A model generated the notes under the pieces. The model was not told the DNA's origin, searched no databases, and worked only from the letters and a program-made list of their open reading frames with translations. A stretch of DNA of 11,346 nucleotides, from contig JADGIG010000263.1 in assembly GCA_018985235.1 (NCBI GenBank), positions 1 through 11,346 of the forward strand, in the 5' to 3' direction. The position numbers and the translations under genes were made by a program. This DNA comes from Sanchytrium tribonematis. Lineage: Eukaryota; Sanchytriomycota; Sanchytriomycetes; Sanchytriales; Sanchytriaceae. Below are positions 1 to 6,800 of this stretch, one piece after another. Within the stretch, counting starts at the first letter, position 1. Each line of letters opens with the position of its first letter.

Positions 1-1
1 T

Positions 2-354
2 CAACCAGAGCGAACGAGTGCCAAGACAGTGATTGCAGCTCAACCTGATGTTTATTTGAAAAATGACGTGAGACGTAAAAGTTTCATGGTCATTCAAAAC
101 GTATCTAAATGCTTATGTAGCCTGTTCAAGCACCTGTGATTAAACCAGATACAGTCAACGAGTCTGAATTAGAAGAAATGCCAGAATTAGAATTACTAGA
201 TTGTATTCAAATTGACAGGGATTGTGAAGTGGAAATGGATACGCGTTTGAATATGCTGATGATTTGGAGAGACTCACAACGGTTTAAATTATATGATTTG
301 CCAGTTCAAGAGTGGTATGATCGTATCGTGATGGTCAGAAATTTGTCAGATTAA
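2..354 (+). CDS. C-terminal part of a PDK1-like PH-domain protein, copy 1 (5' partial, spliced)
   Basis: The reading frame enters from the left edge (positions 2-100) and continues after a 20-nt intron (101-120) at 121-354, ending in TAA. The spliced tail is clearly homologous to the next gene: both have V-Y-L-x(4)-R-x-K-S-F-x-V-I-Q-N before the splice and L-Y-D-L-P-V-Q-E-W-[FY]-D-R after it. The last stretch looks like the final strand plus C-terminal helix, with its invariant Trp, of a PH domain; compared with copy 2 the domain most resembles the PH domain that ends PDK1-type kinases. This is family-level inference from pattern, not a database match. If right, a kinase domain should lie upstream of the window and the PH domain would bind membrane phosphoinositides. 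An acidic linker rich in Glu (roughly 160-190) separates the two halves. AATAAA follows at about 359. Confidence 0.65.
101..120 (+). other. Ultra-short spliceosomal intron, 20 nt, phase 0
   Basis: The segment gtatctaaatgcttatgtag begins GT and ends AG. Without its removal the upstream frame stops at 137-139; with it, the frame joins the downstream ORF, which has no good start of its own. The paralogue has an intron at exactly the same codon boundary (after V-I-Q-N) and in the same phase, with the same ATGTAG 3' end. Confidence 0.7.
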
Positions 355-435
355 AATCAATAAATATATGCATCTCTACGTCTTCCAAATGCATGTTTCA
401 GTCATGAAACGAGGCCACGTTTTTATTATTGATTC

Positions 436-1018
436 ATGAGAAAAAATCAATTATTACTCATTCCATCTTCCCCAGAAACTCTCAAAAAATATTTAAATCC
501 AAATGAAAATGTGGTTTATTTTGGACATGCATCAGAACGCGTTGGATTACTTTCTAGACCACGGTATATATCCATAACAGATGAGGGAAGACTACTCATA
601 CTCCAAAAAGCATCAACTAAAAAAGATCCCCTTGATTTAAGCACATTATCATTTCAATCCAGTCATTCCGGATTTTCTAGTCAAAAATCAACTCCAAAAA
701 TAGAATCAAAATCAAATCATAAACCAGAATCAGTGGTAGATGGTCAAGATAATGTTTATTTAACCACTGATTCGCGTTTAAAAAGTTTTCTAGTCATTCA
801 AAATGTCATTTATATTCATGTAGCCCTTTAAAAAAGAAGAAGAGGTACCAGAATTGGATTTATTAAGTGTTTTGATAGTAGATGTACTATTTAAAGTGAG
901 TATATCTAGTAAAAATGAATTGTGGATTGAACGTGAAAATGAGAGACATCGATTATATGATTTACCTGTTCAAGAATGGTTTGATCGATTAATGCTGATG
1001 AAAGAGTTGGCGGAATAA
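436..1018 (+). CDS. PDK1-like PH-domain protein, copy 2 (PH part only, spliced)
   Basis: Two exons, 436-804 and 824-1018, give a 187-residue protein. Residues about 27-60 read like the first strands of a PH domain (V-G-L-L-S-R-P-R-Y-I-S-I-T then G-R-L-L-I-L), followed by a Ser/Lys-rich probably disordered insert (about 60-107), then strands up to the splice point and a terminal helix with the conserved E-W-F-D-R-L. Only 81 nt separate it from the stop of copy 1, so there is no room for a kinase domain. Copy 2 is therefore either a free-standing PH protein or a partial tandem duplication. I chose the ATG at 436 because it is the first in frame; the N-terminal 20 residues align with nothing visible in copy 1. 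PDK1 relationship is inferred from the PH pattern; it could be another PH subgroup. Neither half carries an internal stop once spliced, which argues against a dead copy. Confidence 0.6.
805..823 (+). other. Ultra-short spliceosomal intron, 19 nt, phase 0
   Basis: The segment gtcatttatattcatgtag has GT...AG ends and lies between codons, at the position equivalent to the intron of copy 1. Unspliced, the frame ends at 829-831. The downstream exon has no start codon near its beginning, yet encodes the conserved end of the domain. The 5' site GTCATT is weaker than GTATCT in copy 1. Confidence 0.65.
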
Positions 1019-1561
1019 AATTATGTACTTTTGTTGTGAGATCACGGGTTGTACATGTGACTATAGCAAGCGAATTGAAGAATTGAAATAGAATTGGTCT
1101 AAAATCGACGTTTCTCTAGATGTTTTGAGGAGAAAGATCTGAAAATGAATTGAAAAGAGCGATTGGAATTTAAATCTCTAAATAAATTTAGATCGCAGTT
1201 ATATTTGCAAGAAAATTCCTTAGAAACTACCGTCGCTTACATTCAAAACAGAAAAGACATGCATCCTAAAAGAAGAATACATCTCTCGTCGCCAATTGTA
1301 ATCAAACATAATGGACAAAACTGGAATATATAAAATTAAAGTAAAAAATATGGCAAATTTTAATATTGTCAAAAGTAGAACTCAAATCAATATGCCTTAA
1401 TATGTCAATAAATTTGGTCTTTCTTTCTTTTGAAAATTCTCCTTGAAATTTGAAATTGACCTCTAATTCCAATTCAATTCTCTAATTTAGATCAAAATTA
1501 ATTCTTTAATTCGTTTGCTATACATGTGACTCAATCTTTTTAATTTCATTGGTTAAAAGAA
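1019..1561. other. Gene-free AT-rich spacer
   Basis: No reading frame of coding character was found on either strand. It contains an 11-bp direct repeat, tacatgtgact, at 1052-1062 and 1521-1531, a short palindrome ctaaataaatttag near 1178-1191, and a pyrimidine-rich stretch at about 1418-1515 on the approach to the leader of the 1626 gene. I see no tRNA or other RNA gene. Confidence 0.5.
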
Positions 1562-1600
1562 ATGAAAGGAGTTATTTGTACAACCTCAAAATGTATTTAG
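1562..1600 (+). promoter_or_regulatory. Conserved upstream mini-ORF, copy 1 (MKGVICTTSKCI-stop)
   Basis: ATG plus 11 codons plus TAG, ending 25 nt before the ATG of the secreted-protein gene at 1626. Three further copies precede the genes at 8012, 9159 and 9595, with the same spacing (22-25 nt) and the same peptide pattern. Conservation also covers about 15 nt before the ATG (ATTGG...AGAA-like). The segment 1578-1600 also begins GT and ends AG, so a 23-nt 5'-UTR intron is an alternative reading. Confidence 0.6.
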
Positions 1601-1625
1601 AGAGAGAAGGCACACACAGAAGGAG

Positions 1626-1976
1626 ATGTTGATGATGTTGATTGCAATTGTGATGGCGGAAGCTGTTCCTTTATATTTCTGGAAATTGAATTCACCTTTT
1701 GTTACTTTCTATGATAATCATGGTGATGTAACTGTTAATAAGAAAAGATGGTCATGTAATAGTTCAATGAACACCCATGGGTCACATATCAAGTCCAATG
1801 ACTGTCTTGACATATTTGACATTCGAAAAGGTACTACAATTGATGTCAATGGTTTATTTAAAGCAGTCAACAAAGCATGGAAAGAGGGCTATGTGGTACG
1901 ATTTGGTCTAAATAATCAAATGATTTCACCTAGTGTTGCAGGTCATACTCCGACGGGAGCAGTTTTGACCCTGTAG
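1626..1976 (+). CDS. Small predicted secreted W-x-C family protein, probably with a replaced C-terminus
   Basis: 116 residues. A hydrophobic signal peptide covers residues 1-13 (MLMMLIAIVMAEA). The family motif W42-S-C44 follows, with a second Cys at 60, so a disulfide between them is plausible after secretion. A helix-like stretch and V-V-R-F-G (about 92-96) match the Y-K-I-E-I-G-G position of relatives. After about residue 104 the protein leaves the family pattern and reads into G-rich DNA unlike the rest of the locus (about 1935 onward), stopping at 1976. Relatives have about 15-25 further residues of helix there. I infer truncation by inserted DNA. The start is supported because the leader and first codons are almost identical to those of the 8012 gene. 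Function unknown; it resembles in size and layout secreted effector-like proteins of parasites. Confidence 0.75.
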   Translation: MLMMLIAIVMAEAVPLYFWKLNSPFVTFYDNHGDVTVNKKRWSCNSSMNTHGSHIKSNDCLDIFDIRKGTTIDVNGLFKAVNKAWKEGYVVRFGLNNQMISPSVAGHTPTGAVLTL

Positions 1977-2022
1977 ACCCAAGGGGGGTCACGAGGGGTA
2001 ACAAGGGGTTTGAGGGATTTAT
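1935..2022. other. G-rich insert that ends the 1626 gene
   Basis: The run from about 1935 contains repeated GGGG blocks (aaggggggtc, gaggggtaac, aaggggtttg) in an otherwise AT-rich locus. On the minus strand it is open and reads N-P-L-V-T-P-R-D-P-P, loosely similar to N-P-L-V-D-P-K-K in the GC-rich island at 8468-8602. Both may be remnants of one kind of inserted element, but the similarity is short. The boundary on the left is estimated from where the family homology stops. Confidence 0.35.
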
Positions 2023-2072
2023 GATTGGTTCTTATATATTACAAAGACTTGTGATATATAAGGGAACCAATC
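2023..2072. repeat. Long perfect-loop hairpin (inverted repeat)
   Basis: GATTGGTTC then TTATATAT and ACAA on the left arm pair with TTGT, ATATATAA and GAACCAATC on the right arm, around an AGAC loop. There is one 2-nt bulge (GG) and one T-G pair, giving about 21 pairs in 50 nt. It could be a folded RNA element, the core of a small inverted-repeat transposon, or a cruciform. No flanking target duplication was found. Confidence 0.65.
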
Positions 2073-2097
2073 AATTAAAAGACCAAAACACATATAA

Positions 2098-2352
2098 ACG
2101 GGACATCCCCGAATAAATATCTATGTCAACGACTTCAAACTATACGCAACACCTAGATTTAGTGAAGATGAATTTCAAGATAAATTAAGAAGCATGAACG
2201 GCGAACTAAGAGATAGTAGAATAACATGGAGGAAACGAAGACAACGTCGAATCAAGAGTGAAAAATTTCAAGATAACTTAAGAAGCCTGAACGGCGGCGA
2301 CGAAAGAATAACAGGTAGAAAACGAAAACACCAAGAAAATACCAATTCTTAA
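2098..2352 (+). pseudogene. Possible non-LTR reverse transcriptase remnant with repeated basic tail
   Basis: An open frame runs from 2098 (just after a stop) to TAA at 2350-2352, 84 codons, with its first ATG only inside the repeat, so it is not a normal gene start. It reads I-N-I-Y-V-N-D-F-K-L-Y-A, close to the YxDD catalytic motif of LINE-type reverse transcriptases (usually Y-[VAM]-D-D-x-K-L-Y), but the first catalytic Asp is Asn. The rest is two copies of a unit containing F-Q-D-[KN]-L-R-S-[ML]-N-G and a very basic stretch (R-K-R-R-Q-R-R, then R-K-R-K). AATAAAG follows the stop. The RT identity rests on one short motif. An alternative is an unrelated small basic protein. Confidence 0.3.
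2170..2335 (+). repeat. Imperfect tandem duplication, about 93-bp unit
   Basis: Unit 1 (2170-2262) and unit 2 (2263-2335, shorter) both start [ga]aatttcaagataa and continue with ttaagaagc[ac]tgaacggc, then a shared agaataaca and an A/G-rich basic-coding part. The offset of 93 bp keeps the reading frame. Confidence 0.6.
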
Positions 2353-2361
2353 ATAAAGTCC

Positions 2362-2650
2362 CTATTTATTCAACAATCTGTCTATTTTCATAATATCCCC
2401 ATCTCGTTGTGGATTATTCACAAATTCAAATAATTGATACACCAATGGATGTTGAATGGCACGACATGATTGATAATGGGTTCACAGAGTCTCTTGCGGT
2501 TATTCTTGTTGCTAAAACCATGCGGATAAACAGATTTTAAAGGAGGCATGTTATTTGAAGAGTCGCCGTAATAAAATAAATTCAAGATGGGCATGGGATA
2601 GAAATGGATGACATTTCATGTTTGAAAAAGACAGGGGAATTTGCGATGGA
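2362..2650 (-). pseudogene. Possible broken minus-strand gene, unrecognised
   Basis: Reading down the minus strand, three successive frames carry protein-like sequence: about 2650-2590 (I-A-N-S-P-V-F-F-K-H-E), then about 2605-2450 (F-Y-P-M-P-I-L-N-L-F-Y-Y-G-D-S-S and K-N-N-R-K-R-L-C-E-P), then about 2450-2362 (Q-H-P-L-V-Y-Q-L-F-E-F-V-N-N-P), ending in TAG. Two frame changes would be needed, and no short GT...AG intron joins the last two frames without a stop, so decay fits better than splicing. The plus strand also has a 48-codon open frame here, so the call is weak. I do not recognise the protein. Confidence 0.3.
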
Positions 2651-2654
2651 ATTG

Positions 2655-2702
2655 ATTAGTGGATGGAAATGAAAGGGGTCTACAAAAAATACAAACAAAG
2701 AA
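2655..2702 (+). promoter_or_regulatory. Degenerate copy of the conserved leader before the interrupted gene
   Basis: GGAAATGAAAGGGGTCTACAA (ATG at 2669) matches the start of the mini-ORF block of other family genes, but about five bases are missing after GGGGTC and the rest is A-rich. The mini-ORF stop is lost and its frame runs past the main ATG at 2703 in another frame. Spacing from this ATG to the main ATG is 34 nt instead of 61-75. Confidence 0.45.
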
Positions 2703-2882
2703 ATGTTTTTGTATTTGATTCATGTAATTGCAATATTTACTTTTCACATAAAAAATGCAAGTGAAAACATCATTGAAATAAGGGAGATTTCAAATGAGAA
2801 TAAAGAGAGATCATGGTGCTTGTGGAATTACAATTATGATATGACACAAGGTACATCCAACAGTGCAAATATTAATGACAAG
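2703..2882 (+). pseudogene. Secreted family gene, 5' half, interrupted by the retrotransposon
   Basis: Residues 1-60 of the host gene. A signal peptide (MFLYLIHVIAIFTFHIKNA) is followed by W38-C-L-W41 at the place where relatives have W-x-C. The gene reads in frame up to the AAG codon at 2880-2882, the end of the target site ACAAG. Beyond this the same frame runs into LTR and polypurine-tract DNA and stops at 3102-3104, so the present ORF is a 133-residue chimera whose last 73 residues are transposon-derived. The second half of the host gene is at 6864-7064 in the same frame. If the element were spliced or lost, a normal family protein would result; as it stands the gene is broken, though a secreted chimera could still be made. 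Confidence 0.8.
2878..2882. repeat. Target-site duplication ACAAG, left copy
   Basis: ACAAG directly before the TG that opens the left LTR; the matching copy follows the CA that closes the right LTR at 6858. Five bp is the usual size for Ty3/gypsy integrases. Confidence 0.85.
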
Positions 2883-3052
2883 TGTCGCACGCACGCTAGA
2901 GAGAATGTATTTATTGAGGGGACCGTGTCCCTTTATAGGGAATCCGAGACATTTCATTGGCCTTTATTAAGCCACCCCGATGCTGTAAACTCATTGATCA
3001 TCGATGGTAGCTATACCAGATCGATAAGCCATCTTCAATGGTCATTGGGACA
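2883..3052 (-). repeat. 3' LTR, 170 bp, complete
   Basis: Bounded by TG at 2883 and CA at 3052, with ACAAG outside and the polypurine tract inside. Read on the minus strand it carries a TATA-like CCTATAAAGG (2930-2939) and AATAAA signals (2963-2968 and 2910-2915), as expected for U3 promoter and R polyadenylation functions. It is very short for the group. Confidence 0.85.
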
Positions 3053-3066
3053 TTCTGCCCACCTAA
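3053..3066 (-). other. Polypurine tract next to 3' LTR
   Basis: On the minus strand AGGTGGGCAGAA lies directly before the TG of the LTR, with another purine-rich block (TTGAGGAGAGGA) about 10 nt upstream. This is where plus-strand cDNA priming is expected. The tract is interrupted by T and C. Confidence 0.55.
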
Positions 3067-3080
3067 AGAATGTCCTCTCC

Positions 3081-4529
3081 TCAATTTATGATGCAGACCA
3101 ATGATGCAGACCATGGAATTAATCGACGAATATTAAGTCGTTCGGGAACTCCATGTCTATCCAATGTAATTGTATTGTTTAAGTGAAAATGGGTTATTTT
3201 AAATGGTCCTTCTTGTTGTGGATCCCATTTGCTGGTTAAATCGCGTTCTGTCTTTCTAATAAATACTAAGTCATTGACTTTAAATAAATGTGCAATTCGA
3301 TTTTTATTTAATCTTGCAACATCTTTGGTAACTTGATTTGGTGTGGTTTTATGTATGTGTTCTAGTGAATTGTACAATGGCATTAGCATATTTAAATTGA
3401 AAATAACTTCAGAAGGCGATTTACCTAACGAAGAGTGGAATGCGGCGCGTAAGGAGAATGCAATTGATTGGGAATTCCTTGCCCAATCATTGACACCGGT
3501 ACAACGAATCATATTGTTGATTGTACCATGCATTCTCTCGCATATGCTATTTGCTGTGGCCATATATGTGGTTGTAAAAGTGTGGCGAATGCCGTATGAA
3601 GCGCACAATTCCGAAATCTCTTTTGATTTCAAATTTGCGCCTTGATCAGAAAGCATCACAAGCGGTCTGGGATAGCGATTAAGCCACCAGTCATCAATCG
3701 CTTGCGATACTGTTGGGGCTAATTGGTTTTGTAGCGGAATCAATTCACACCACCGTGAAGAAATGTCGATGATAGTTAATAAATATTTAAATTCTTCATA
3801 TTCTGGGTCATCTGAGGACGGAAATGGTCCTTGTAAATCAACAGCAATAATTTCAAATGGTGAAATGTTATTATGAATGTCTGTTGGTTTTAGTTTACCA
3901 TATTGAAGTGCATTTTTCTTTGATTTTTTACAAATCAAGCACTTGTTTACATGAGATTTGATTTGTTGTCTCATTTTTGGCCAGAAACAGATTGAATTCA
4001 ATATGTTATTGGTTCTTATTTCCCCTGGGTGTAAATATGATTCATGTACCCAAGAAATGACCTTATTTTGAAGTGAATGTGGTATATAAATTTGTTTATT
4101 GTGGAGCAACACTTTTGTGCCTTGTACTTGCTCCAATGTGAGATATTTAAAAGTGTTAAGCTGTTTATTTGTCAGCTTAGAAAGGTCATTAGTGGCAATG
4201 CACGTAATGAAAAGAGATAAAAGAGCATCTTTCTCTTGATGTTCTTTTATAATTTCAATTGAAAAAGGAAAATCGATATTTGAAATTTCCAACATCTCTG
4301 GATGTGGTTCTGACTCATAATATCGGCTTAAAAGATCAGCAACTGGATTATCAGTGCCTTTAATGTGTTTAAATTCGGGATTGTATTCCTGAATTCGAGC
4401 AATATATCGTTGTAAAGTCATTCCTTTGATGGAATTGAGATATTTTATATTTACATTATCACAATAGATAATAATTCTGTGGCCAAAGAGCATGGTATGT
4501 AGATGTTCACAAATTAATTTAATGGCCAA
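3081..4529 (-). CDS. Retrotransposon pol: end of RNase H, and integrase (frame-shifted part)
   Basis: 482 codons. Residues 1-70 are the last part of RNase H, including K-G-T-D-N-P-V-A-D with its closing Asp. The integrase follows: an H2C2 zinc-binding domain (H162, H167, C197, C200), then the catalytic triad D231 (A-V-D-L-Q-G), D295 (L-S-D-Q-G) and E331 (C-E-R-M-H-G), with the 35-residue D-E spacing of retroviral-type integrases. A GPF module is at 441-443. It joins host DNA to the element's cDNA. All key residues are present. Its nominal Met is internal; the frame is the -1 continuation of the RT frame, so it depends on a frame change near 4530-4545. A 13-bp tandem duplication sits in its last codons. 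Confidence 0.85.
   Translation of the reverse strand: MAIKLICEHLHTMLFGHRIIIYCDNVNIKYLNSIKGMTLQRYIARIQEYNPEFKHIKGTDNPVADLLSRYYESEPHPEMLEISNIDFPFSIEIIKEHQEKDALLSLFITCIATNDLSKLTNKQLNTFKYLTLEQVQGTKVLLHNKQIYIPHSLQNKVISWVHESYLHPGEIRTNNILNSICFWPKMRQQIKSHVNKCLICKKSKKNALQYGKLKPTDIHNNISPFEIIAVDLQGPFPSSDDPEYEEFKYLLTIIDISSRWCELIPLQNQLAPTVSQAIDDWWLNRYPRPLVMLSDQGANLKSKEISELCASYGIRHTFTTTYMATANSICERMHGTINNMIRCTGVNDWARNSQSIAFSLRAAFHSSLGKSPSEVIFNLNMLMPLYNSLEHIHKTTPNQVTKDVARLNKNRIAHLFKVNDLVFIRKTERDLTSKWDPQQEGPFKITHFHLNNTITLDRHGVPERLNIRRLIPWSASLVCIIN
3088..3113. repeat. 13-bp tandem duplication in the last codons of pol
   Basis: atgatgcagacca occurs twice in a row (3088-3100, 3101-3113). Not being a multiple of three it changes the frame of the final residues of the integrase; the current stop at 3081-3083 lies in the shifted frame. 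Confidence 0.7.
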
Positions 4530-5653
4530 GATTTCTTTCTCACAATGGATTGACGAATTTGGGATTCGCTTAATTTGCGAGAATAGAAATAAATTGGTTG
4601 AGGAGTGTCATTTTTAATTTGAAAAACGACTCCACCAATTCCGTAATCCGAAGCATCCGTCATAATGTGGAATGCTTGTTGAAAGTCAGGATAAACGAGA
4701 AGGGATGCTTTAGCCAGTGATTCAGTGGCTTGAATCAATGCCGCTTCTTCAATTGTAGTCCACTGGAATTTCACTTTCTCAGAGGTTAATCTGGTCAGTG
4801 GTTGCAAAACGGATGAGAGTTGAGGTATAAATCGGCGAAAGAAATTCAGCGCGCCTAGTACACTGCGTACTTGTCGTCTCGTTTTTGGACGTGGCAATTT
4901 TAGTAAATCGTCTACTTTTGCCGGATCAGGTTGCAATCCTTCAGAATTTAACATAAAGCCGAGATATTTGATTTGTTTTTTTGCTATTTCGCATTTCTTA
5001 TTTAATTTAATGCAATTATCTGACAGAATTTGAAATACCTGTCGTAAATGAATTGAATGTTCATCCATATTGCGGGACATGACTAAAATATCGTCAATAT
5101 AAATTCGTACAAATGATAAATGACCTAATAAATGGTGCATCATGGATTGGAATGCCTCAGGTGCGCATGATACACCCATTGGAAGGCGCAGGAACTCATA
5201 AGTTCCAAATGGTAATGAAAATCCGGTAAATTGTCTAGATTCTGGATCCAGCATCACATGAAAAAATCCAGATTTTACGTCTAGAATAGAAAATATCATA
5301 CCTGGCACAATGCCCATGAGCAGGTCGTCAATTGATGGGATAGGAAAATTGGTACGTGCAATGTACCTGTTGAGAGTTGCACTAAAATCAACTACTAATC
5401 TACCAGTGCCATCCTTTTTAGGGACAACAAAGTCAGGTGAAGTAAAGATGCCTATTGATTTTGCGATAATATTTTGTTGAAGTAAATCATCCACTTGTTT
5501 TCTTAGAGATCCCATCATTGATTCTAGAATTCTGTAATATTTCCTTCTAAAAGGAGGTGGAGATTTATGAAAGTAAAATTTATACTGGAAATTGCGAACG
5601 ACACCAGGACTATCTTGAAAAATATCTTCAAATTCTTTGATTAATTTATCCAA
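4514..5653 (-). CDS. Retrotransposon pol: reverse transcriptase and start of RNase H
   Basis: 379 codons. Reverse transcriptase motifs occur in order: P-K-K-D-G-T-G-R (78-85), L-D-V-K-S-G-F with catalytic D125, L-P-F-G-T-Y-E-F with R-L-P-M-G (147-160) and Y-I-D-D (185-188), then L-G-F-M-L-N-S-E-G. The connection leads to RNase H with T-D-A-S-D-Y-G-I-G-G (Asp at 333). The enzyme copies the element's RNA into DNA. The frame opens with TTG, not ATG, and upstream is a -1 continuation of protease; at its end it leaves RNase H in a wrong frame near 4545, losing the rest of the domain to the next ORF. The catalytic residues seen are intact. Confidence 0.9.
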   Translation of the reverse strand: MDKLIKEFEDIFQDSPGVVRNFQYKFYFHKSPPPFRRKYYRILESMMGSLRKQVDDLLQQNIIAKSIGIFTSPDFVVPKKDGTGRLVVDFSATLNRYIARTNFPIPSIDDLLMGIVPGMIFSILDVKSGFFHVMLDPESRQFTGFSLPFGTYEFLRLPMGVSCAPEAFQSMMHHLLGHLSFVRIYIDDILVMSRNMDEHSIHLRQVFQILSDNCIKLNKKCEIAKKQIKYLGFMLNSEGLQPDPAKVDDLLKLPRPKTRRQVRSVLGALNFFRRFIPQLSSVLQPLTRLTSEKVKFQWTTIEEAALIQATESLAKASLLVYPDFQQAFHIMTDASDYGIGGVVFQIKNDTPQPIYFYSRKLSESQIRQSIVRKKSWPLN

Positions 5654-6033
5654 ATCAGTGTGAATTTCTTCAATTGCAATTGATTGGTCAATGAATATTT
5701 GTGCTCATTACAAGCCAAGATACTCTTTTTAAAATCAATTACAAAGTTGAATTCTTTTAATAAATCAACTCCAAGTATGCATTTGTGAGAAATGCTGTCT
5801 GCAATATAAAATTTTACAACTTTAGAAATTGAAGGTGAGATTGCAGTGAGTTGGATAGGTACATCTACTGTACCAAGAATATTAAATGATGTGCCAGAAG
5901 CAGTATAGAACTGGCTATCTGAAATAGTTGGCGTAATGCCAAGATAATTAATAAAATCTTTACTCATAAAACTGGCACTTGCACCAGTGTCAACCAACGC
6001 ATTTGTTGGGTTTCCAGAAATTAAAACAGGCAT
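5641..6033 (-). CDS. Retrotransposon aspartic protease
   Basis: A 130-residue stretch from the first Met, but the frame is open further upstream to about 6230, where it includes a possible zinc knuckle (C-x4-C-x4-H, about 6130-6145). The active site A-L-V-D15-T-G-A-S and the second signature I-L-G-V-D (86-90) are those of retropepsins, which act as dimers to cleave the Gag-Pol polyprotein. The end overlaps the RT frame by about 13 nt, in a -1 relation. The true N-terminus is probably made by frameshift from gag. Confidence 0.85.
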   Translation of the reverse strand: MPVLISGNPTNALVDTGASASFMSKDFINYLGITPTISDSQFYTASGTSFNILGTVDVPIQLTAISPSISKVVKFYIADSISHKCILGVDLLKEFNFVIDFKKSILACNEHKYSLTNQLQLKKFTLIWIN

Positions 6034-6125
6034 TGAAGGACGTCCATCAATTACATTTAGAGTGTATCTTGATTTGGACGCAAGATATCCCTGTTTTAAT
6101 TCAGGGTCTTCTGTGTGCCCCTTTT

Positions 6126-6800
6126 TTAAACAGTCAGCAAACGTACAAACAGCACCAGGTGTATGATATGCCGTTTTTGTAGACGCATATTTGTTGATGG
6201 AATTTTGGGGAATTTTTGGATGCTCTTAAATTTTTTATTTTTTCCAAATTCCTTAAAGGGACGTTTAGTCGGTTGATACATCAATTTGTCATTGTATTCA
6301 AATTGTTCAATATTAAATTCGGCTCTTTTTGCACGCTTAAAGGCTTCTTCAATATTGGCACAATCCTCAGAAAGAACTTCTTTCTGTAATTCCGGGCGCA
6401 ATCCTCTTATAAAGGCAAATAATTTATCTTTTTCTGTGATTTTATCTGATTCCGATCCAGATATATCACAAAGATGAACTTTGGAGTCAAAAATCAATTT
6501 ATATTGGGCAGTTGATTGTTGTTTGCCCTGACGGTATGCTCTCAATTCATTGTAATATTGAGCATATGGGTCTTCGCCCACAAATTGAAGCTGTAGGCGT
6601 TTCATAGCACTTGCTAAGGTTTCTTGAGGGCCAAATGAAATATAACTCATGAGAGCAGCCCCGTTTAAAGCTCGTTGTAAATTCCACAGTTTGTCAGCCT
6701 CTGTCCATTTGGCTTCTTCAGCAATAAATTCGAATTGCTTCTTGAAAAATACAAAATGTTCGTGAGCCTTTATTAAGCCACCCCGATGCTGTAAACTCAT
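6126..6800 (-). CDS. Retrotransposon gag, N-terminally truncated and fused to LTR sequence
   Basis: Codons derived from gag run from about 6765 to 6126. The capsid-type pattern is visible: F-x2-F-K-K-Q-F-E, A-K-W-T-E-A-D-K, a L-Q-x2-L-N-G-x-A helix, and the F-I-R-G-L-R-P-E-L-Q motif with a following A-F-K-R-A-x2-A helix. A basic tail leads to a nucleocapsid zinc knuckle that lies in the -1 frame shared with protease; in this frame the last 15 or so residues are off-frame. The ATG at 6800 lies inside the truncated 5' LTR, so the first 12 residues are not authentic gag. Gag forms the particle that packages element RNA; this copy lacks its normal beginning. Confidence 0.8.
   Translation of the reverse strand: MSLQHRGGLIKAHEHFVFFKKQFEFIAEEAKWTEADKLWNLQRALNGAALMSYISFGPQETLASAMKRLQLQFVGEDPYAQYYNELRAYRQGKQQSTAQYKLIFDSKVHLCDISGSESDKITEKDKLFAFIRGLRPELQKEVLSEDCANIEEAFKRAKRAEFNIEQFEYNDKLMYQPTKRPFKEFGKNKKFKSIQKFPKIPSTNMRLQKRHIIHLVLFVRLLTV

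Noticed and set aside
1562-1650. Mini-ORF as a first exon spliced in frame to the main ORF
   Set aside because: No GT...AG choice gives a consistent in-frame join in the four copies; stops intervene.
3343-3645. Plus-strand ORF of 100 codons
   Set aside because: It is antisense to integrase with all catalytic motifs; a shadow.
5979-6477. Plus-strand ORFs at 5979-6182 and 6286-6477
   Set aside because: Antisense to gag and protease; no protein-like features.
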